Part shown: positions 1 through 19,860 of the stretch, in pieces | Position numbering within the stretch: position 1 is the stretch's first letter | Layout: each line of letters starts with the position of its first letter | Assembly (NCBI GenBank): GCA_963693315.1 | Contig: OY856186.1 | Span: 459,171,360-459,235,359, forward strand | Source: Diogma glabrata | Lineage: Eukaryota > Arthropoda > Insecta > Diptera > Cylindrotomidae | DNA: 64,000 nt | Reading direction: 5' to 3' | Notes under the pieces: generated by a model | The model's input: the letters and a program-made list of their open reading frames with translations, nothing else | Databases searched by the model: none | Told to the model about the DNA's origin: nothing | Translations under genes and position numbers: made by a program

Positions 1-104
1 TAAATAGACAACAAACTATTTCATTAAACCACAATCGTTTTGTGACAAACAAACTAAATACATCTTAATCCAAAAAGAAATTAATAATAAAAAGTTTATT
101 CAAA
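1..104 (+). promoter_or_regulatory. 5' UTR of peptide gene 1, similar to that of its paralogue
   Basis: The leader just upstream of the start codon contains CAAACAAACT followed by ACATCTT. The 5' UTR of the paralogue at 46.5 kb has CAAACAAACT followed by GCATCTT at the corresponding place, so homology extends outside the coding region. A TATA box is not visible; the core promoter probably lies before the window. Confidence 0.4.
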
Positions 105-361
105 ATGAAATTCATATTAGTGGTATGTGATATAAGTGATAATTTTTTTATAAATCTTTGTTAATTAAAGTGAAATTATTTACTAAAAAATTTCTAAATT
201 TACAGACCGTCATGATTTGCCTACTAGCCATCGTTATTGTTTCGGCAGCACCAATAGATGAAACACCGTTCGGTGAAGTTTATGGAGCTGAACAATATCA
301 TCCTCAAGATCCCAGCTCATTCATCAAATGGAAGCACATTAAGAAAATCTTATTTGGTTAA
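105..361 (+). CDS. Small secreted peptide precursor 1 (two exons, 57 aa)
   Basis: Exon 1 is 105-122 (18 nt, encodes MKFILV) and ends at a GTATGT donor. The intron is 123-205 and ends in TTTACAG. Exon 2 is 206-361, phase 0. The 57-residue product starts with a hydrophobic signal peptide (MICLLAIVIVSA core), then an acidic spacer with DETPFG and a run of D, E, Q and P, then a basic amphipathic tail FIKWKHIKKILF followed by a final Gly and stop. The Met at 230 inside exon 2 could be read as a start, but it would cut off the MKF leader. The spliced start is chosen because the paralogue at 46 kb has the same 18-nt first exon. Precursors with an acidic spacer and a cationic helix ending in Gly commonly give amidated membrane-active peptides (known of such families); that function here is inferred. 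Family not recognised. Confidence 0.75.
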
Positions 362-1520
362 GTAAATAACGTTAAGATTTTGGTATTACATAATATTATA
401 TAGCAGTTATACCAAAACAAAACAAGAATATTGGACAATAAGAACGATGACTTGTCGTTAAATTTCTTAATTTAAGATCTCGTCAATATTTTTGAATTTC
501 ACTAATTAAAATGTTGGTTGTCTAAACACATTTTATTCATTCATAAATCAAATCATGTATTTAGTATAACATTTTTTACGTAATTTTAAGATAAAATAAA
601 AAATTTGAATAAAAATTGTCTTTGAACTATTATAATTATGTAAAGAAAACTTCGAGTTAGAAGGAGGGATTTTGCGAAAGCTCATTGAACATATAGCAAT
701 ATGCATATATGTACATTGTACATATGAGTATTTAGTCTCAGAAAAAGCAATATTATTTAATTAAAAAGCTGGAACTTCAGAAAAAGTTGTACATGGATAG
801 AAAGATCAAAATAGAAAACTAAGTAAATAAACAAGATTACATAAATATCAATTAGCCTTTAAACAGATTTTAAGTTTTAGCAATTATTATCGGAAGTCTT
901 GTATCATTATCACTAGTTGTTTTGAAGGTAATATAAGATTTGTTGTAAGACTTGATTTGCTAAATGAGTATATGGAGCTTCATTAGCAAGATTTAAAGAT
1001 TCTTTTTTCAGATAATCATAGTTAATTCAAGTTTGAAGTTGATAACACGCTTAACATATTTTGAGGATGATTATCAGAGAAACATGCAACAGCTTATCAA
1101 TCGTTGTTTTTTGGATAGATTTTTCATTTTAATAGTCAGATTTTCGAAGCAATAAAACAAAAACAATGCATGGTGCTCAACGACAAATATGTACACTATA
1201 ATAAAATACTGTGACCGTACCCGAAATTGGACTTAAGCTTTAAATTTCAAATTTGAAAGGAATTTAAATAGAAAATTAAATTTTCAACTATTGTTTAATA
1301 TGTATAGATTAGGATATATTGCGAAATTCAACAATTCATCAGAGGTTCAAAAATATGGTTAGAGGTATATATATTACTACGATAAACGATTTTTCTATAA
1401 AATTGTTCAAGTAGTCGAAATGTAACTGTTCTAAAATCATGATAAACTACAACTTGCTTTTCATAAACGAAAAATGAAATTCAAGAGATAACTTTCTAAA
1501 GGCTGATTTCGCAAATAGAA
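362..1520. other. Intergenic, 3' flank of peptide gene 1
   Basis: AT-rich with no credible coding region. AATAAA-type hexamers near 593-615 are plausible polyadenylation signals for peptide gene 1. No repeat or RNA gene recognised in the remainder. Confidence 0.5.
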
Positions 1521-1928
1521 AAATATGGAGGGGCTGAAGTCTCAAGCTCTGAGATATCAAGACTTCGGTCTGGGTTAAGGATTTAGATATAGTTTTCGGC
1601 ATAAAACTTTTATGAGGACATTGTTTTTAGTTGTGGGCAGCGATGTATATCAAACATAGCTCTTTGTTAAAGTACATGTAATTTTTTATCTCCGTTTAAA
1701 AAAAAATTACAAAACTAATACGAAAATATGGAGGGGCTGAAATCTCACAGCTCTGAGATATCAAGACTTCGGTCTGGGTTAAGGATTTTGATATAGTTTT
1801 CGGCAAAAAACTTTTATGAGGACATGGTTTTTAGTTTTGGGCAGCGATGTACATCAAACATAACTCTTTGTTAAAGTACAAGTATTTTTTATCGCTGTTT
1901 AAAAATTTCTTACAAAACTAACACGAAA
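1521..1928 (+). repeat. Two tandem ~204-bp copies, left arm of a foldback-like element
   Basis: The units 1521-1723 and 1724-1928 are near-identical, each starting AATATGGAGGGGCTGAA and ending TTACAAAACTAA-ACG. A single diverged copy in inverse orientation lies at about 4583-4800. The arms therefore bracket a ~3.3 kb block. Confidence 0.75.
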
Positions 1929-1939
1929 CATCAATACGT

Positions 1940-3190
1940 TGCCGGAAAATTATAATCAAAATTCCAAAAATATTGTTAAATTAAATAAAATCAAACTTTT
2001 TCAAAATGCCAAAAATATTCCAAATATTAGAATAAAATCAAATATTTAAATATTTTCTAAATTCCAATAATATTTCAAAAATTCTTAAAAATCCAAACTT
2101 TTTCCAAAATTATAAAAATATTGCAAAAATTATTACAAAATCAAAAATTGAAACTTTTTTCAAAATTCCAAAAATTATAATAATATCAAAAATTAAAAAT
2201 TTTTCAAAATTCTAAAAAATCTAAAATTAAAATATCATCTAAAAATTAAATATATAAATATTAATAATTTATATATTATATTAAATATATAAATATCAAA
2301 AACAGTGCAGAACAAATGACAAAGTGATCTAAATATCGTCCCGGGCGATATTACGCTCACGTAATGGGGATGGGGATGATATTAAGAATTTGCCAATTGT
2401 TTTAGTAACCTCCATCCAACAAAAAACACATGACATAACCTAAATGAACTTACAATCGATTTAAATATAAGCGACAACAACAAATTTTGCCAAAATTTCG
2501 TTTCAATAAGTCAAACACATCAATATTTAAACAATACCGATCATATTTCAATAAAAAACTCACCTTGTACAATTTTTTCTTTTTTTAAATATCTTAACAT
2601 AGGAGCGACGTTTTACCGCCAAACTTTTAAAATGTCTGACTGACATAAGTAACTTTGAATTACAAGTATAAAAACTAGATGGCGCTATTCAGGAAAAAAG
2701 AAACCGATGGGGACGTAATTACGTTCGGGGACGAAATTTGGCGGCCCTACTTTAATGTTTCAAAAATTCTTAAAAATTCAAACTTTTTCCAAAATTCTAA
2801 AAATATTGCAAAAATTATTACAAAATCAAAAATTGAAACTGTTTTCAAAATTCCAAAAATTATAATAAAATCAAAAATTGAAAATTTTTCAAAATTCTAA
2901 AAATATTCCAAAAATTCTTACAAAATCAAAAATTGAAACTTTTTTCAAAATTCTAAAAATTATATAAAATTCAAAAATTCTAAAAATATTGCAAAAATTA
3001 GAACAAAATCAAAAATTAAAACTTTTTCCAAAATTCTAAATATATTCCAAAAATTATTACAAAATCAAAAATTGAAACTTTTTTCAAAATTCTAAAAAAT
3101 ATATAAAATTCAAATATTCTAAAAATATTGCAAAAATTATAACAAAATCAAATATTAAATCTTTTTTCAGAATTCCAAAAATATTTCAAA
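1940..3190 (+). repeat. Degenerate AT-rich tandem repeats
   Basis: Irregular repeats of roughly 60-70 bp built from AAAATCAAAAATTGAAAC, TTTTCAAAATTCTAAAAA and ATATTGCAAAAATTATTA. Reading frames here are by-products of the repeat and are not genes. Confidence 0.6.
2328..2744. mobile_element. Possible MITE inside the AT repeats
   Basis: A more GC-rich island. Its ends are imperfect inverted repeats: AAATATCGTCCCGGGCG at the left against CAAATTTCGTCCCCGAACG when the right end is read on the other strand. Both are followed by ATTACG and GGGGAT-type motifs. Target duplication not resolved. Confidence 0.35.
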
Positions 3191-3234
3191 AACTATAATA
3201 AATTCAGCAATTTCCATGTCCAATTTCATGTTCA

Positions 3235-3915
3235 ATTACATTTACGTCATAAAAACAACTAATTTTTTTTCCAAAAAATTGGCCAAAAAAATAAATGAAA
3301 TCATTTTTTGAAACGCTTGACATTATTTTTTTGACAAACTTATAATGCCATAATTCTCTATAATAATAATAAAATTTCATATCATAAAATAATTTTATTT
3401 TTCCCAAAAAATTGGGTAAAAAAATAAATCAAAATCTTTCTTTTGACACACAACATTTTTTTGACAAACTTATAATGCCATAATTTTCTATAATAATAAT
3501 AAAATTTCATGTCATACAAATAATTAATTTTATTTTTTCCAAAAAATTGGGTTTTTACCCAAATAAATCAAAGTCTTTCTTTTGACACTTGACAACATTG
3601 TTTTGACAAACTTATAATACCATAATTCTCTATAATAATAATAAAATTTCATGTCATACAAATATATTTCATGTCATACAAATAAGTAATTTTATTTTTT
3701 TCCAAAAAATGGTAAAAAACAATCAAAATCTTTCTTTTGACACCCTTGACAATATTTTTTTGACAAACTTATAATACCATAATTCTCAATAATAATAATA
3801 AAATTCAAACAAAATTTTAATTTAATTATTTTCCAAAAAATTGGGTAAAAAAATAAATAAAAATCTTTCTTTTGACACACTTGACAACATTTTATTGACA
3901 AACTTATAATGCAAT
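3235..3915 (+). repeat. ~125-140 bp satellite, about five units
   Basis: Each unit carries CCAAAAAATTGGGTAAAAAA, TCTTTCTTTTGACAC, TTTTTGACAAACTTATAATG and an ATAATAATAATAAAATTTC run. A further piece of the same repeat, including the following TGCAATAATCTAGTTTT and CTTAAAATGAACGTTTT sequence, lies at 61380-61610. Confidence 0.65.
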
Positions 3916-4800
3916 AATCTAGTTTTGATCTCACATACTAATACCCTACCATCAAGATTTCTCCAAATTCAATGTTCCTACTCGCAATCACTTAAAATGA
4001 ACGTTTTGAAAATGTGAACGTTTTGTTTTTGAAAAATGCACAGTAAAATTTTAAAGATGTGAATCTCAGATCAAAAATCTTTCACCTGTGATGCACGTTT
4101 TTAAAAACTTGTATCTTTTAATCATGTAAGAAACTCATTGGTTATATTTTGACATGTTATACTTGCAGTTTGTAAAAAATATTAAAAAAATTCTTGATCT
4201 AAGGTATCAGCGCCATCTTTAAAAATTTTATTTCATATTATTTTTATTAGTACATAACAGTGTAAGCAAAAAGTTTACTGTGCATTTTATCTCCTACACT
4301 CATAAAACCGTTGATATCGATTGAGTCGCTTGAATTTTTGATTTTGTTATAAGTTTTGCAATATTTTTAGAATTTTGGAAAAGGCTTGAATTTTTGATTT
4401 TGTTACATTATTATTTTGCAATATTTTAGAATTATAAAAAAAAAAATCAATTTTTGATTTTGTAACAATTTTAGAGTTATAAGTAATGAGATTGTATTTG
4501 TCATAATTTTTGCAATATTTTTAAAATTTTGAAAAAAGGCTTTTGATTTTGTAACAAGTTTTGGAATATTTTTAGAATTTTATTTTTCGTGCTAGTTTTG
4601 TATTAAACTTTTAAGCAGAGATAAGTACTTTTACAACAAAAAATTTTTGTTTAATTTACATCACTAAATCGTCCAAAACTAACAACAAACTATATAAATC
4701 AATTATCAATTCGAAAACTATATAAATCAATTATCCTTAACTCAAACCAAAGTCTTAATATCTCAGAGCTTCGAAATTTCAGCCCCTTCATATTTAAAAA

Positions 4801-5580
4801 ATTAAAACGAGCTTTCCTTTTAAATTCAACCCGGTCGTGTAGAACTAAACAATATACACTGAGCAAAGTGGAATTATTCCGAACTTATTTTGATTAGTGT
4901 AGAACATTTTTACACGAAGCATTATGTGCAGTGCATTTGGTGTTGAAATTTCATCAAATTGTGATTTATTAACTTTGTTTTATAAACCAATTAAATTAAA
5001 ATAATTTTTTTTTTTGAAGTTATACTTCTTTGCGCTCGTTGTAAATATTTTGATGGGGTGTTAATCGAGAAACCACGTCACGCTGTTTGAAGTTATATTT
5101 TAACCTTTATGCTGTATGGTAATAAAAACGAGATTAGTAAATCAACCTTATGCTGTATGGTAATAAAGACGAAATTACTAAATCAATCATATTTTATAAT
5201 AATAAAACATTATTCGCTTAGTTATCTTTGCTCAATTTTTTTTCACTTTTCGGAATTATCATTAAAATGAATAGTTTATGTATAATGTGACAAACAAATA
5301 TGTACATTTATATGAAAATTATGTTAAATTATTTTTTAACAAATACATATTTCTAATTTACAACAAATATGTTCTTATGGTTTGCAATTATATAAAATAT
5401 GTACATATTTCTATGCATTAGCACCAATACGATACATATAAGCATTGCTTATATATGATTAAACAAACCTGCTTGCATTAGCAGAACTTAGAAACATTGA
5501 TGAACCAAGAATTTGCATTGGAATCTTAGTACCGAAGAAAAAGATTATGAACAATATCAAAGTTACAGATTTAAAGTGTT
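4801..5580. other. Intergenic with a 41-bp tandem duplication
   Basis: No gene seen. A 41-bp unit beginning TTATGCTGTATGGTAATAAA is present twice, at 5107-5147 and 5148-5188, with a few differences. Confidence 0.5.
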
Positions 5581-5928
5581 TTACTTATTGAGTGAAATAT
5601 GCTTCTCCATTACTTTCAAAACTATTATTGTTATTGCAAGGGATCTATAAAATATATGCAAATATGTTAACATATGTTGTGATTTGACTGTTTTAATAAT
5701 AATATATAAGTCTGAATTTACAAATGAAATTAGTCTTATTATTATTTTTTCCAATTTTTGTTTTAAGTTGTGGGAAGGAATGTCGAAATAAGACGATGAC
5801 CATAAAGCAATAAAACCCATTAAACGAAAATATTCACTAAAAATGGTGGTGTTTTTTAATCGGCCGGCATATGCATCAATGTAGTAGAGTATTGCAGACA
5901 ATCGATAAAATATATTTGCAAATTGCAA
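5581..5928 (-). other. Open frame of 115 codons, unrecognised, may be chance
   Basis: An open frame on the minus strand encodes a hydrophobic, low-repeat sequence starting MQFANIFYRLSAIL, without a recognisable motif or clear signal peptide. In DNA this AT-rich, about one such frame per window is expected by chance. It is recorded because it does not overlap a transposon. Could be an exon of a membrane protein, but nothing supports this. Confidence 0.15.
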
Positions 5929-6435
5929 TACGACCCTCTTCAGAACAGCAAAATTTCTGGATTGATAAATGATTATAAGTCTACATGAAATAGGACGCTA
6001 AACCAATAGCAATGAACCAGTGTACCTATTTTGTATGACGAGTACGGTGGTTTCGTAGTAAGTAATTGACAATTGTGGCATCCAATAAACAAATATATTT
6101 ACACTCACCTAATTGTTCGTGACACATTGAATTATATGAATTAAATCTTTGGAATAAAATTTTAACTTTTTTCTAACCCTAATCTTTTGCCATCTACATT
6201 TATAAAAATTATTTAATTATTATTTGCCTGTCAATGTGTTTTAATTTTAACGTACATTTATCTATAGCTTTAGAGACATTTACTTAATGGCTTTTGCTGA
6301 CTGCAAAATGATACTATTACATTTTTCAAACTTTTAATATTTTACTAATAAAATAAGTTAAATTAAATGACATTACAAAAAACTATCGGAGAATTTACTC
6401 AAAAAAAAGCAGTTTTCAACCACTTTATCTGAGAA

Positions 6436-6469
6436 GCACGGGCATCGCCGTGCGGGTGTACCTTCTAGT
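6436..6469 (+). mobile_element. Helitron-like 3' terminus
   Basis: A 6-bp stem GCACGG/CCGTGC with a 6-nt loop (6436-6453) is followed by 11 nt and then CTAG (6465-6468) and T. Hairpin plus about 11 nt plus CTAG/CTRR, inserted before T, is the defining 3' end of Helitrons. The matching 5' TC end was not found upstream, so the extent (probably within 4.8-6.47 kb) is unknown. Confidence 0.55.
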
Positions 6470-6734
6470 AATTAATAAATATACGTTCTTATACTTTTTG
6501 AATAATAATTTTTTTTTTTTAATAATATTTTTTTTTATTTATTTTTTGAATAATATGTTTCTTTTTTTATATTTTTTTTCTTGAATAACACTTTTTTTTT
6601 TGAATAATATTTTTGTTTTTTTTTTAGTTATTTTTTTTAATGTATCCTATCTATCTGTCTGTATCCGTGTGTGCGAGCGAATGGGCAAAGAAGTATAACT
6701 TCCACCGTCTGGTCCGACGCAGACCCTACTTTTT

Positions 6735-7090
6735 TTGAATCAAATGTGTTGTGTTATAGGGTTTACAATTAGTGTCACAATAACACATAAATACCTTTTA
6801 AGACCTATGTCTAGACCTAGGTCCCACAACAACTTGCGCTTTAAGGTGTTGATGAACGCTTTTTTTAAACCTCTGCGGATTGAAACCACCTGAGACTAAG
6901 GATTCCGGCAAACTATTCCATTTGTATGCAGTTCGGACAAAGAAGTCTTTCTGCGATCTGCCAGTATGACAGCGTGGGATCTCGACCGTTTGACTGGCTG
7001 CGGTAGCCGATTGTCGAGTGGTACGGGGGTAAGAATAAGTTTGGGGCATGATGCTGCTGATTTCATCTGAGCACTGTTGATAACGATATA
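6735..7090 (-). pseudogene. LINE 3' fragment (C-terminal end of RT ORF, copy 1)
   Basis: The minus-strand frame that ends at 6798 encodes the tail of a non-LTR retrotransposon polyprotein: QQCSDEI, TVEIPRCHTGRSQKDFFVRT, YKWNSLPESL and RFKKSVHQHL. The same blocks end the LINE at 33.1-33.4 kb, and the 3' UTRs also match (CCTAGGTCT then TTAAAAGGTATNTATGTGTT). 5'-truncated at about 7090, as usual for LINE copies. Probable CR1/Jockey-type group; inferred from the tail motifs. Confidence 0.8.
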
Positions 7091-7809
7091 TTAAAAATCA
7101 AATTTTTTACAATCTTTAATATTTAGTTTGATTTATTTTTTGCAACTAATATTTTAAAATTTAAATTAATATCAAATATAATAAATAAGTTAAACGTAAT
7201 GTGATTTTTTTCGAAATCAAAGTCAATTACCTTACCAATACATATAAAACCGTTGATATCGGGTGAGCCATTCTCTTGCTATTTGATTTCAAGGTCATCC
7301 AAAGTTTGAAGTTTAGAAAACGAAAACATGCGGAGTATTCTCAGACTAACCACTTTAAAATGACTGTTATTTTTCAATTCACCTAGGCCTATATTGAATT
7401 CGATAAAAAATGGTTCGGTTCAAAAATCAACTTTCTGCTTCGTCCTGACTCCAGAATACGAATTTCATCGACTATACATAATTTTGTTTATAAAGATTAT
7501 TTTTAATAATGATCGGATTCAGCATCGATCGCGTAGATCACTAATTTCATCAGGTTTATATATGTATTATTAATGCTATGGCATATTTCTCATTAGAGTG
7601 AATATTTTTGGAGATTACTGTCTATTGCCGTTGTTTACAAGGTTACGAAATTAATTTTCACAAGAATTTGTTAAATTATGTTTCACACATAGAATGACTT
7701 TCAAAGTTTCAACACTTCATTGTAATTTTTCTGATGTTCACACTTTATTCACCATAGAAAAAATTGGTCCAGTTGCAGCATTGGTTCCTAGTAATGACAG
7801 CGCGTAATC
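7091..7809. other. Intergenic, no gene seen
   Basis: AT-rich sequence. A short motif TAAAACCGTTGATATCG at about 7247 is shared with about 4305 in the foldback-like element, so part of this stretch is probably older repeat debris. Confidence 0.4.
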
Positions 7810-8668
7810 ACCTGGGTTCGAAGTGTATTGCGAAACTTCAGCGGAAGTTAATCGCCCTTACAACAATAAGAAAACAAATATTTGATGCTCTGCATAATCT
7901 TTCACATCCGGGAGCTAGAGCTACCCGTAAGTTAATTACCTCTCGTTACTTTTGGCCAGGCATGATAAAAGGTGTTACTCAAATGGCACAGTTATGGTTA
8001 TCTTGCCAAAGAGCTAAGGTACATAGACATACAAAGTCATGTCTAACTAAATTTGAAATTTCAGCAGGCAGATTTGAACACATACATATGGATATTGTAG
8101 GCCCTTTACTTATTTCTAATGGATATGCGTATTTACTTACTTGTGTTGATAGATTCACACGTTGGCCTGAGGCTTATCCAATGTTGGATATGTGTACTGC
8201 AACTATAGCCTCAACGTTCGTAAATAATTATATTTCTAGATTCGGAGTTCCGTTAAATATTACAACGGGCCAAGGTACTCAATTTGAGTCAAAATTATTT
8301 TCTGAGCTAACGAAATTGTTAGGCTCGCACTGAATCCTCACTACAGCATATCATCCACAAGCTAATGGGATGGCCGAACGATTTCATCGGCAGTTAAAAG
8401 CCGCGTTGATAGCCCGTGACAGCACAAATAATTGGAGCACTGAAGTTCCACTAGTTCTGTTAGAGATTCGAGCAACGGTCAAGGAGGATATTAAGTGTTC
8501 ACCTTCGCAGAGCTTGTCTACGGACAAACATTAAAACTACCAGGTGAATTTCTTGCCGATTATCCTCAGACAACGTTGCCAACCCTAGAAACAGTAGTTG
8601 ACCGTGCGAGATCAGCCATGCATGATATAATTCCTACTCCGCCTAGAGCGGTAGAAAGTAAAAGTTAG
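7810..8668 (+). pseudogene. Ty3/gypsy integrase remnant
   Basis: The fragment encodes an H2C2 zinc finger (HNLSHPG, YFWPGM, then SCQRAK in which the first cysteine of the CxxC pair is missing) and the integrase core. The first catalytic Asp is present in HMDIVGPL. The second is replaced by Gly in TGQGTQFES, where the family has TDQGTQFES. The frame is closed by TGA at 8331-8333, then resumes as AYHPQANGMAERFHRQLK and continues with further shifts to about 8668. Another frame (VYCETS near 7825) shows a frameshift at the start. A dead copy; RT, protease and gag are gone. Confidence 0.85.
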
Positions 8669-8775
8669 ATTTAACTTTTCATAATTGAAGGTAGATTATT
8701 TTCAGCTGCCATCTAAAATGCAGCCAGAATTTCAAAAATCCGACAGAACATAAACATTATCTCCCCGGGACTTTT

Positions 8776-8790
8776 AAAATGAAAGGGGGG
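8776..8790 (+). other. Polypurine tract
   Basis: AAAATGAAAGGGGGG immediately before TGATTTAGGG. It lies downstream of the integrase remnant where the plus-strand primer of a gypsy element belongs, and marks the start of a 3' LTR at 8791. Confidence 0.6.
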
Positions 8791-9300
8791 TGATTTAGGG
8801 GATCATTTATTTGAAATGACCTACATTGAAATTCTAAAGTTACAAAATACAATTGTAACGATTTGTTTGAATGCTAATTAATCATCCACAAAGCTTACCA
8901 AAGTGTCTTGGCTAAAAGAATTGGTAAGGTGAATAGCCAAATCTACCAATCACTGAATACATAATAAGAGATTTCTCCTTTTCCTTATGTAAACATATTT
9001 AAAATAACATACAGAATTTAGTTGTATGTTTATATAAACATTTTCCTCATTTCGGTATCACTATTACCTAAGAATGTAAGAATTAGAGCTACGTGAAAAT
9101 AACACATTCACGGCTCCGCTTGTATATAAATATATAGCGTTTATTTCCAAAAATTAAAATAGGACAGGTCCGTACTAACAAATTAATCAATTATTATTTG
9201 CGCCAAGAGGGAAAGATATATGTATGTGTGAATATGCATAAGTATATATATATATATATAGGTATGTATATGCAGTGACCGGTTTTGGCGGTCCAGTTAA
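8791..9300 (+). repeat. Partial 3' LTR (right boundary not determined)
   Basis: Starts with TG directly after the polypurine tract. It contains a TATA-like GTATATAAATATATAG at about 9121. No second LTR is available in the window for comparison, so the right end is approximate. Confidence 0.4.
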
Positions 9301-9780
9301 TAATATAAAATATTTAACAAATATCGAATTATATATTTTCAATCTTTACTTTCACTGATCGAGTTAGTACGTTGTGAAAGCTGAAAATTAAATATTATAA
9401 TTATATAAAATTATTAATTAAATTAATTAAATTATATATATAATTTATTAATAAAAGTTTTAGTTATTTGAAAAATAAATATTGTTTGAATAAAGCTATA
9501 TTGATTTATTTATTGAACTGTTGGTGAACTACAATCGAACAATTAAATAACTATGACGATAATACGACGATTATAAAAATTTTGAAGTATTAATATCATA
9601 TTTATAAAAAATTTAAACGTTTTCCGAAAAAAAAGTGTATTTAATTTGGAGCTGAAGTGACTTTTTGTGTTTCGTCTACAATTGTCGGTCTCCCGTCAAA
9701 CTAAAGCACAAAAAGTAGCACTTTAGCTACTAATTAAATAATATACTATTTATTGATGTTTTAAAATTCATATAAAATCA

Positions 9781-17379
<7,599 letters not shown>

Positions 17380-18486
17380 TTTAATTTCACTACACTCGGT
17401 TCAATATAATTTATAAAAATAAATACCATAGTACATAATAACATTCATTTTAGACAATGTTTGATCTATGATAATAATTCAATAAACAAAATAATATTTA
17501 TCAAATGTTGTTTTTTTTATTTTAATCTTTAGTTTACAATTGAGTCAAGTTCCACAACTTACTTATTTCGATACTTTACAATACATACTACTTCACTTAT
17601 TACTTCGATTGATCTCATCACCCTTAGAATGATAAATTGGGAAATTAGTCTTTGAGTAAATTGAACAAATATTAGCATTTATCCATAGTAGAATTTGGTT
17701 TATTTTTTATTTAAACTTTTTTTAAAATACTTAATTTAAAAGTTCTTTAGGTTACATATATAAACATAAGCATTCAAGATGATAAGTTTCAAAACTGATT
17801 GTGTTTCTCATACTAAAATGGAACCGCTCTATCCACAATATTATGTTTTATGCGGATTAGGAAACTTTGCGATAGCATTTAATTTTTTATTTTTCATTTT
17901 TTCCAATTATTTAACATAGGTAGCTTTGTCAATCACCAGCGTTAGAATTGAAAATAGTATATTTTCCCACAAGAGATGAAAACATTGTTTTTTCGTGAGT
18001 AAACATTTGTTCACGAGACGCGTCAGCGTCGAGTGAGACATGTTTGCGAACGAAAAACGTTTTTATCTCGCGTAGGAAATGCAATTTTTTCTATGATACT
18101 AATATATAATCGATATTTACCATAAATTATAAAGTTATAAGTCGACAACAAAACATTCAAAATTCATATTCTATTTTTTCATGGTTACGTTGTTTAAAAT
18201 ACTTTGTAATATTATATGAAAAACCATAGCAACTATAATTTGTTATTTTTTTACACTAGTGAGTTTACTTTTCGCATAGAAAAAATAAATAGTTTGAATT
18301 GAAAACAATTTTTTCGACAAAGGCTGTAAAATTTAACTATACCGCCGCTATGGTGAAGGTTAAAGTCTTACTTTTTTTACGTATAATTGAAGCGGCTGTA
18401 AAGTAATTCCATGCGAAAAAAAAATCATTTTGACAGGGCAAGCTATATTAATTGATGCTAAATTAATATTGAGCTAATCTTTTTTA
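17380..18486. other. 5' flank of the carboxylesterase and intergenic repeat debris
   Basis: No TATA box can be assigned with confidence. A motif around 18320-18425 (AGGCTGTAAAATTTAACTAT, CCGCCGCTATG, GCGGCTGTAAAGTAA) recurs at about 50306-50435, so a dispersed repeat is present. No gene seen. Confidence 0.45.
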
Positions 18487-18938
18487 TGCACTGAAAAAAT
18501 AGTTGAAGTAATGACAGCCTCATCTCGAAGTTGGCAGTTTATTATTCAAACAAAGACAAAATACTTGCAAACAATTTTAATGTGATTGGGACAACTACAT
18601 GTAAATATTTTTCTGACAACAGAATGAGGTTTATTTAAAATATAAAGTGTTACATCCAATATGACAGTAGTTGAATAAAACTAATAACTATTTCCATGAA
18701 CAAAATTTTCTTTGGTCTTATATCATGAATTTTTCATTTTAAAATTGAAGTATATGAAATTAATTGAACTATATTTTATTTCCACACAAATATTTCATGT
18801 GATTGTCTCAACTACATCGTTTTATAAATGTACAGTTGTTGAAACAATTTCGTAGTTCTATTCGTCCATATCTGACCGCACGGTGAGGTTGAGACAACTG
18901 CATTTCGATTGGAAATAGAACATGTTTTTTTCAGTGTA
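18487..18938. mobile_element. TA-type MITE, 452 bp
   Basis: Ends TGCACTGAAAAAA and TTTTTTTCAGTGTA are inverted repeats, each flanked by TA, as in Tc1/mariner-type non-autonomous elements. A truncated second copy lies at 15838-16013. Confidence 0.65.
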
Positions 18939-19385
18939 TAACTAAGACTAAGGGTGCTATCGTTGATTGAAAAAAGTTCATCCGCCAGCATCCCTAAGAC
19001 ATCACTTTGGCTAGTGATATCTCACTGCTATTACTAGTGGTTTACGATATCTCAAGCTAGCTCATATGCAAATAGCAGGGACTTAAGTACGCGGGGTTGT
19101 CACACCCATAGATCAAAAATTTTAAATTTTACAAACCTTCCTGCGGGAGTATATATTTAATTCGTTAATGAATTTTTTAATTCATTAATGCATAGTTACC
19201 GTTTGCAAATTACTATTGCATACGTGTTGCCAGCTAAGTCCTACCATTTTGAATTAGTTTGTTCATCATGATTGCCATTCGTTTGATCAGCTATGTTTCT
19301 TTTTATAGTATTTGTGTGGCTCCCATTACGTAATTTTTAGCTTTAAATCGATATAATTGATAATATCAACTATCATCACTTATTT
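18939..19385. other. Intergenic, no gene seen
   Basis: Mixed-composition sequence without a recognisable gene or repeat. Confidence 0.4.
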
Positions 19386-19860
19386 TTAGGAACATGTTTT
19401 ACATACAATTGCAAACCAACCACATATTTGGTGTAGATGAGAAAATTTGTAACATCATGACGTTGAAACATAAGTTAGGATCAACTAAAGATAAAACACA
19501 TGATAAAGTCGGTGTTTATGAACTATCTTGTGGTGATTACTATAAAAATATTATATGGGCAGACGCGTAGGTGTTTGAAGAAACTCTTTAAGGAACATTC
19601 TGGATACATTAAAACAAACCAACCAAATAAAGCCCCAATAGCAAAACATGTTTTGGAAAATAAAATGATTATATAAATTTTTCAATAGATAATATGAGGT
19701 TAAACAAAGAGGTGCACGACAGCAATAAATTGGATGCTTTTGAATCCCTTTACATTCATAAGGACATAAACGCAATTGATATCGACAAAGGCAACATAAA
19801 TTCAAATTTATTTAATTTATTTACTAACCACTTTTAAACATTTGTTGATGATGGGTTGCA
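19386..19860 (+). pseudogene. Penelope-like element remnant: GIY-YIG endonuclease (copy 3)
   Basis: Reads GVDEKICNIMTLKHKLGS, then KVGVYELSCGDYYKN (GIY block). The frame then degrades: ADA stop, then FKEHSGYIKTN, APIAKHVLENKM, and finally NKLDAFESLYIHKDINAID in other frames. The order matches the Penelope domain in copies 1 and 4. At least three lesions. No palindrome or other 3' tail structure was seen after it. Confidence 0.65.

Larger units (their letters stand above)
1521..4800. mobile_element. Foldback-like element with AT-rich repetitive core
   Basis: Inverted arms (1521-1928 and 4583-4800) enclose two satellite-like zones and no coding sequence. Short motifs such as CAAAATCAAAAATTGAAA on the plus strand at 1950-3190 reappear on the minus strand at 4330-4570, so the interior is itself partly palindromic. 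No target duplication was identified, so class is uncertain (foldback, Helitron-derived or large MITE). Confidence 0.5.

Noticed and set aside
2679..2900. 73-codon frame starting MALFRKKETDGD
   Set aside because: Most of it is translated AT satellite (KIIIKSKIE repeats).
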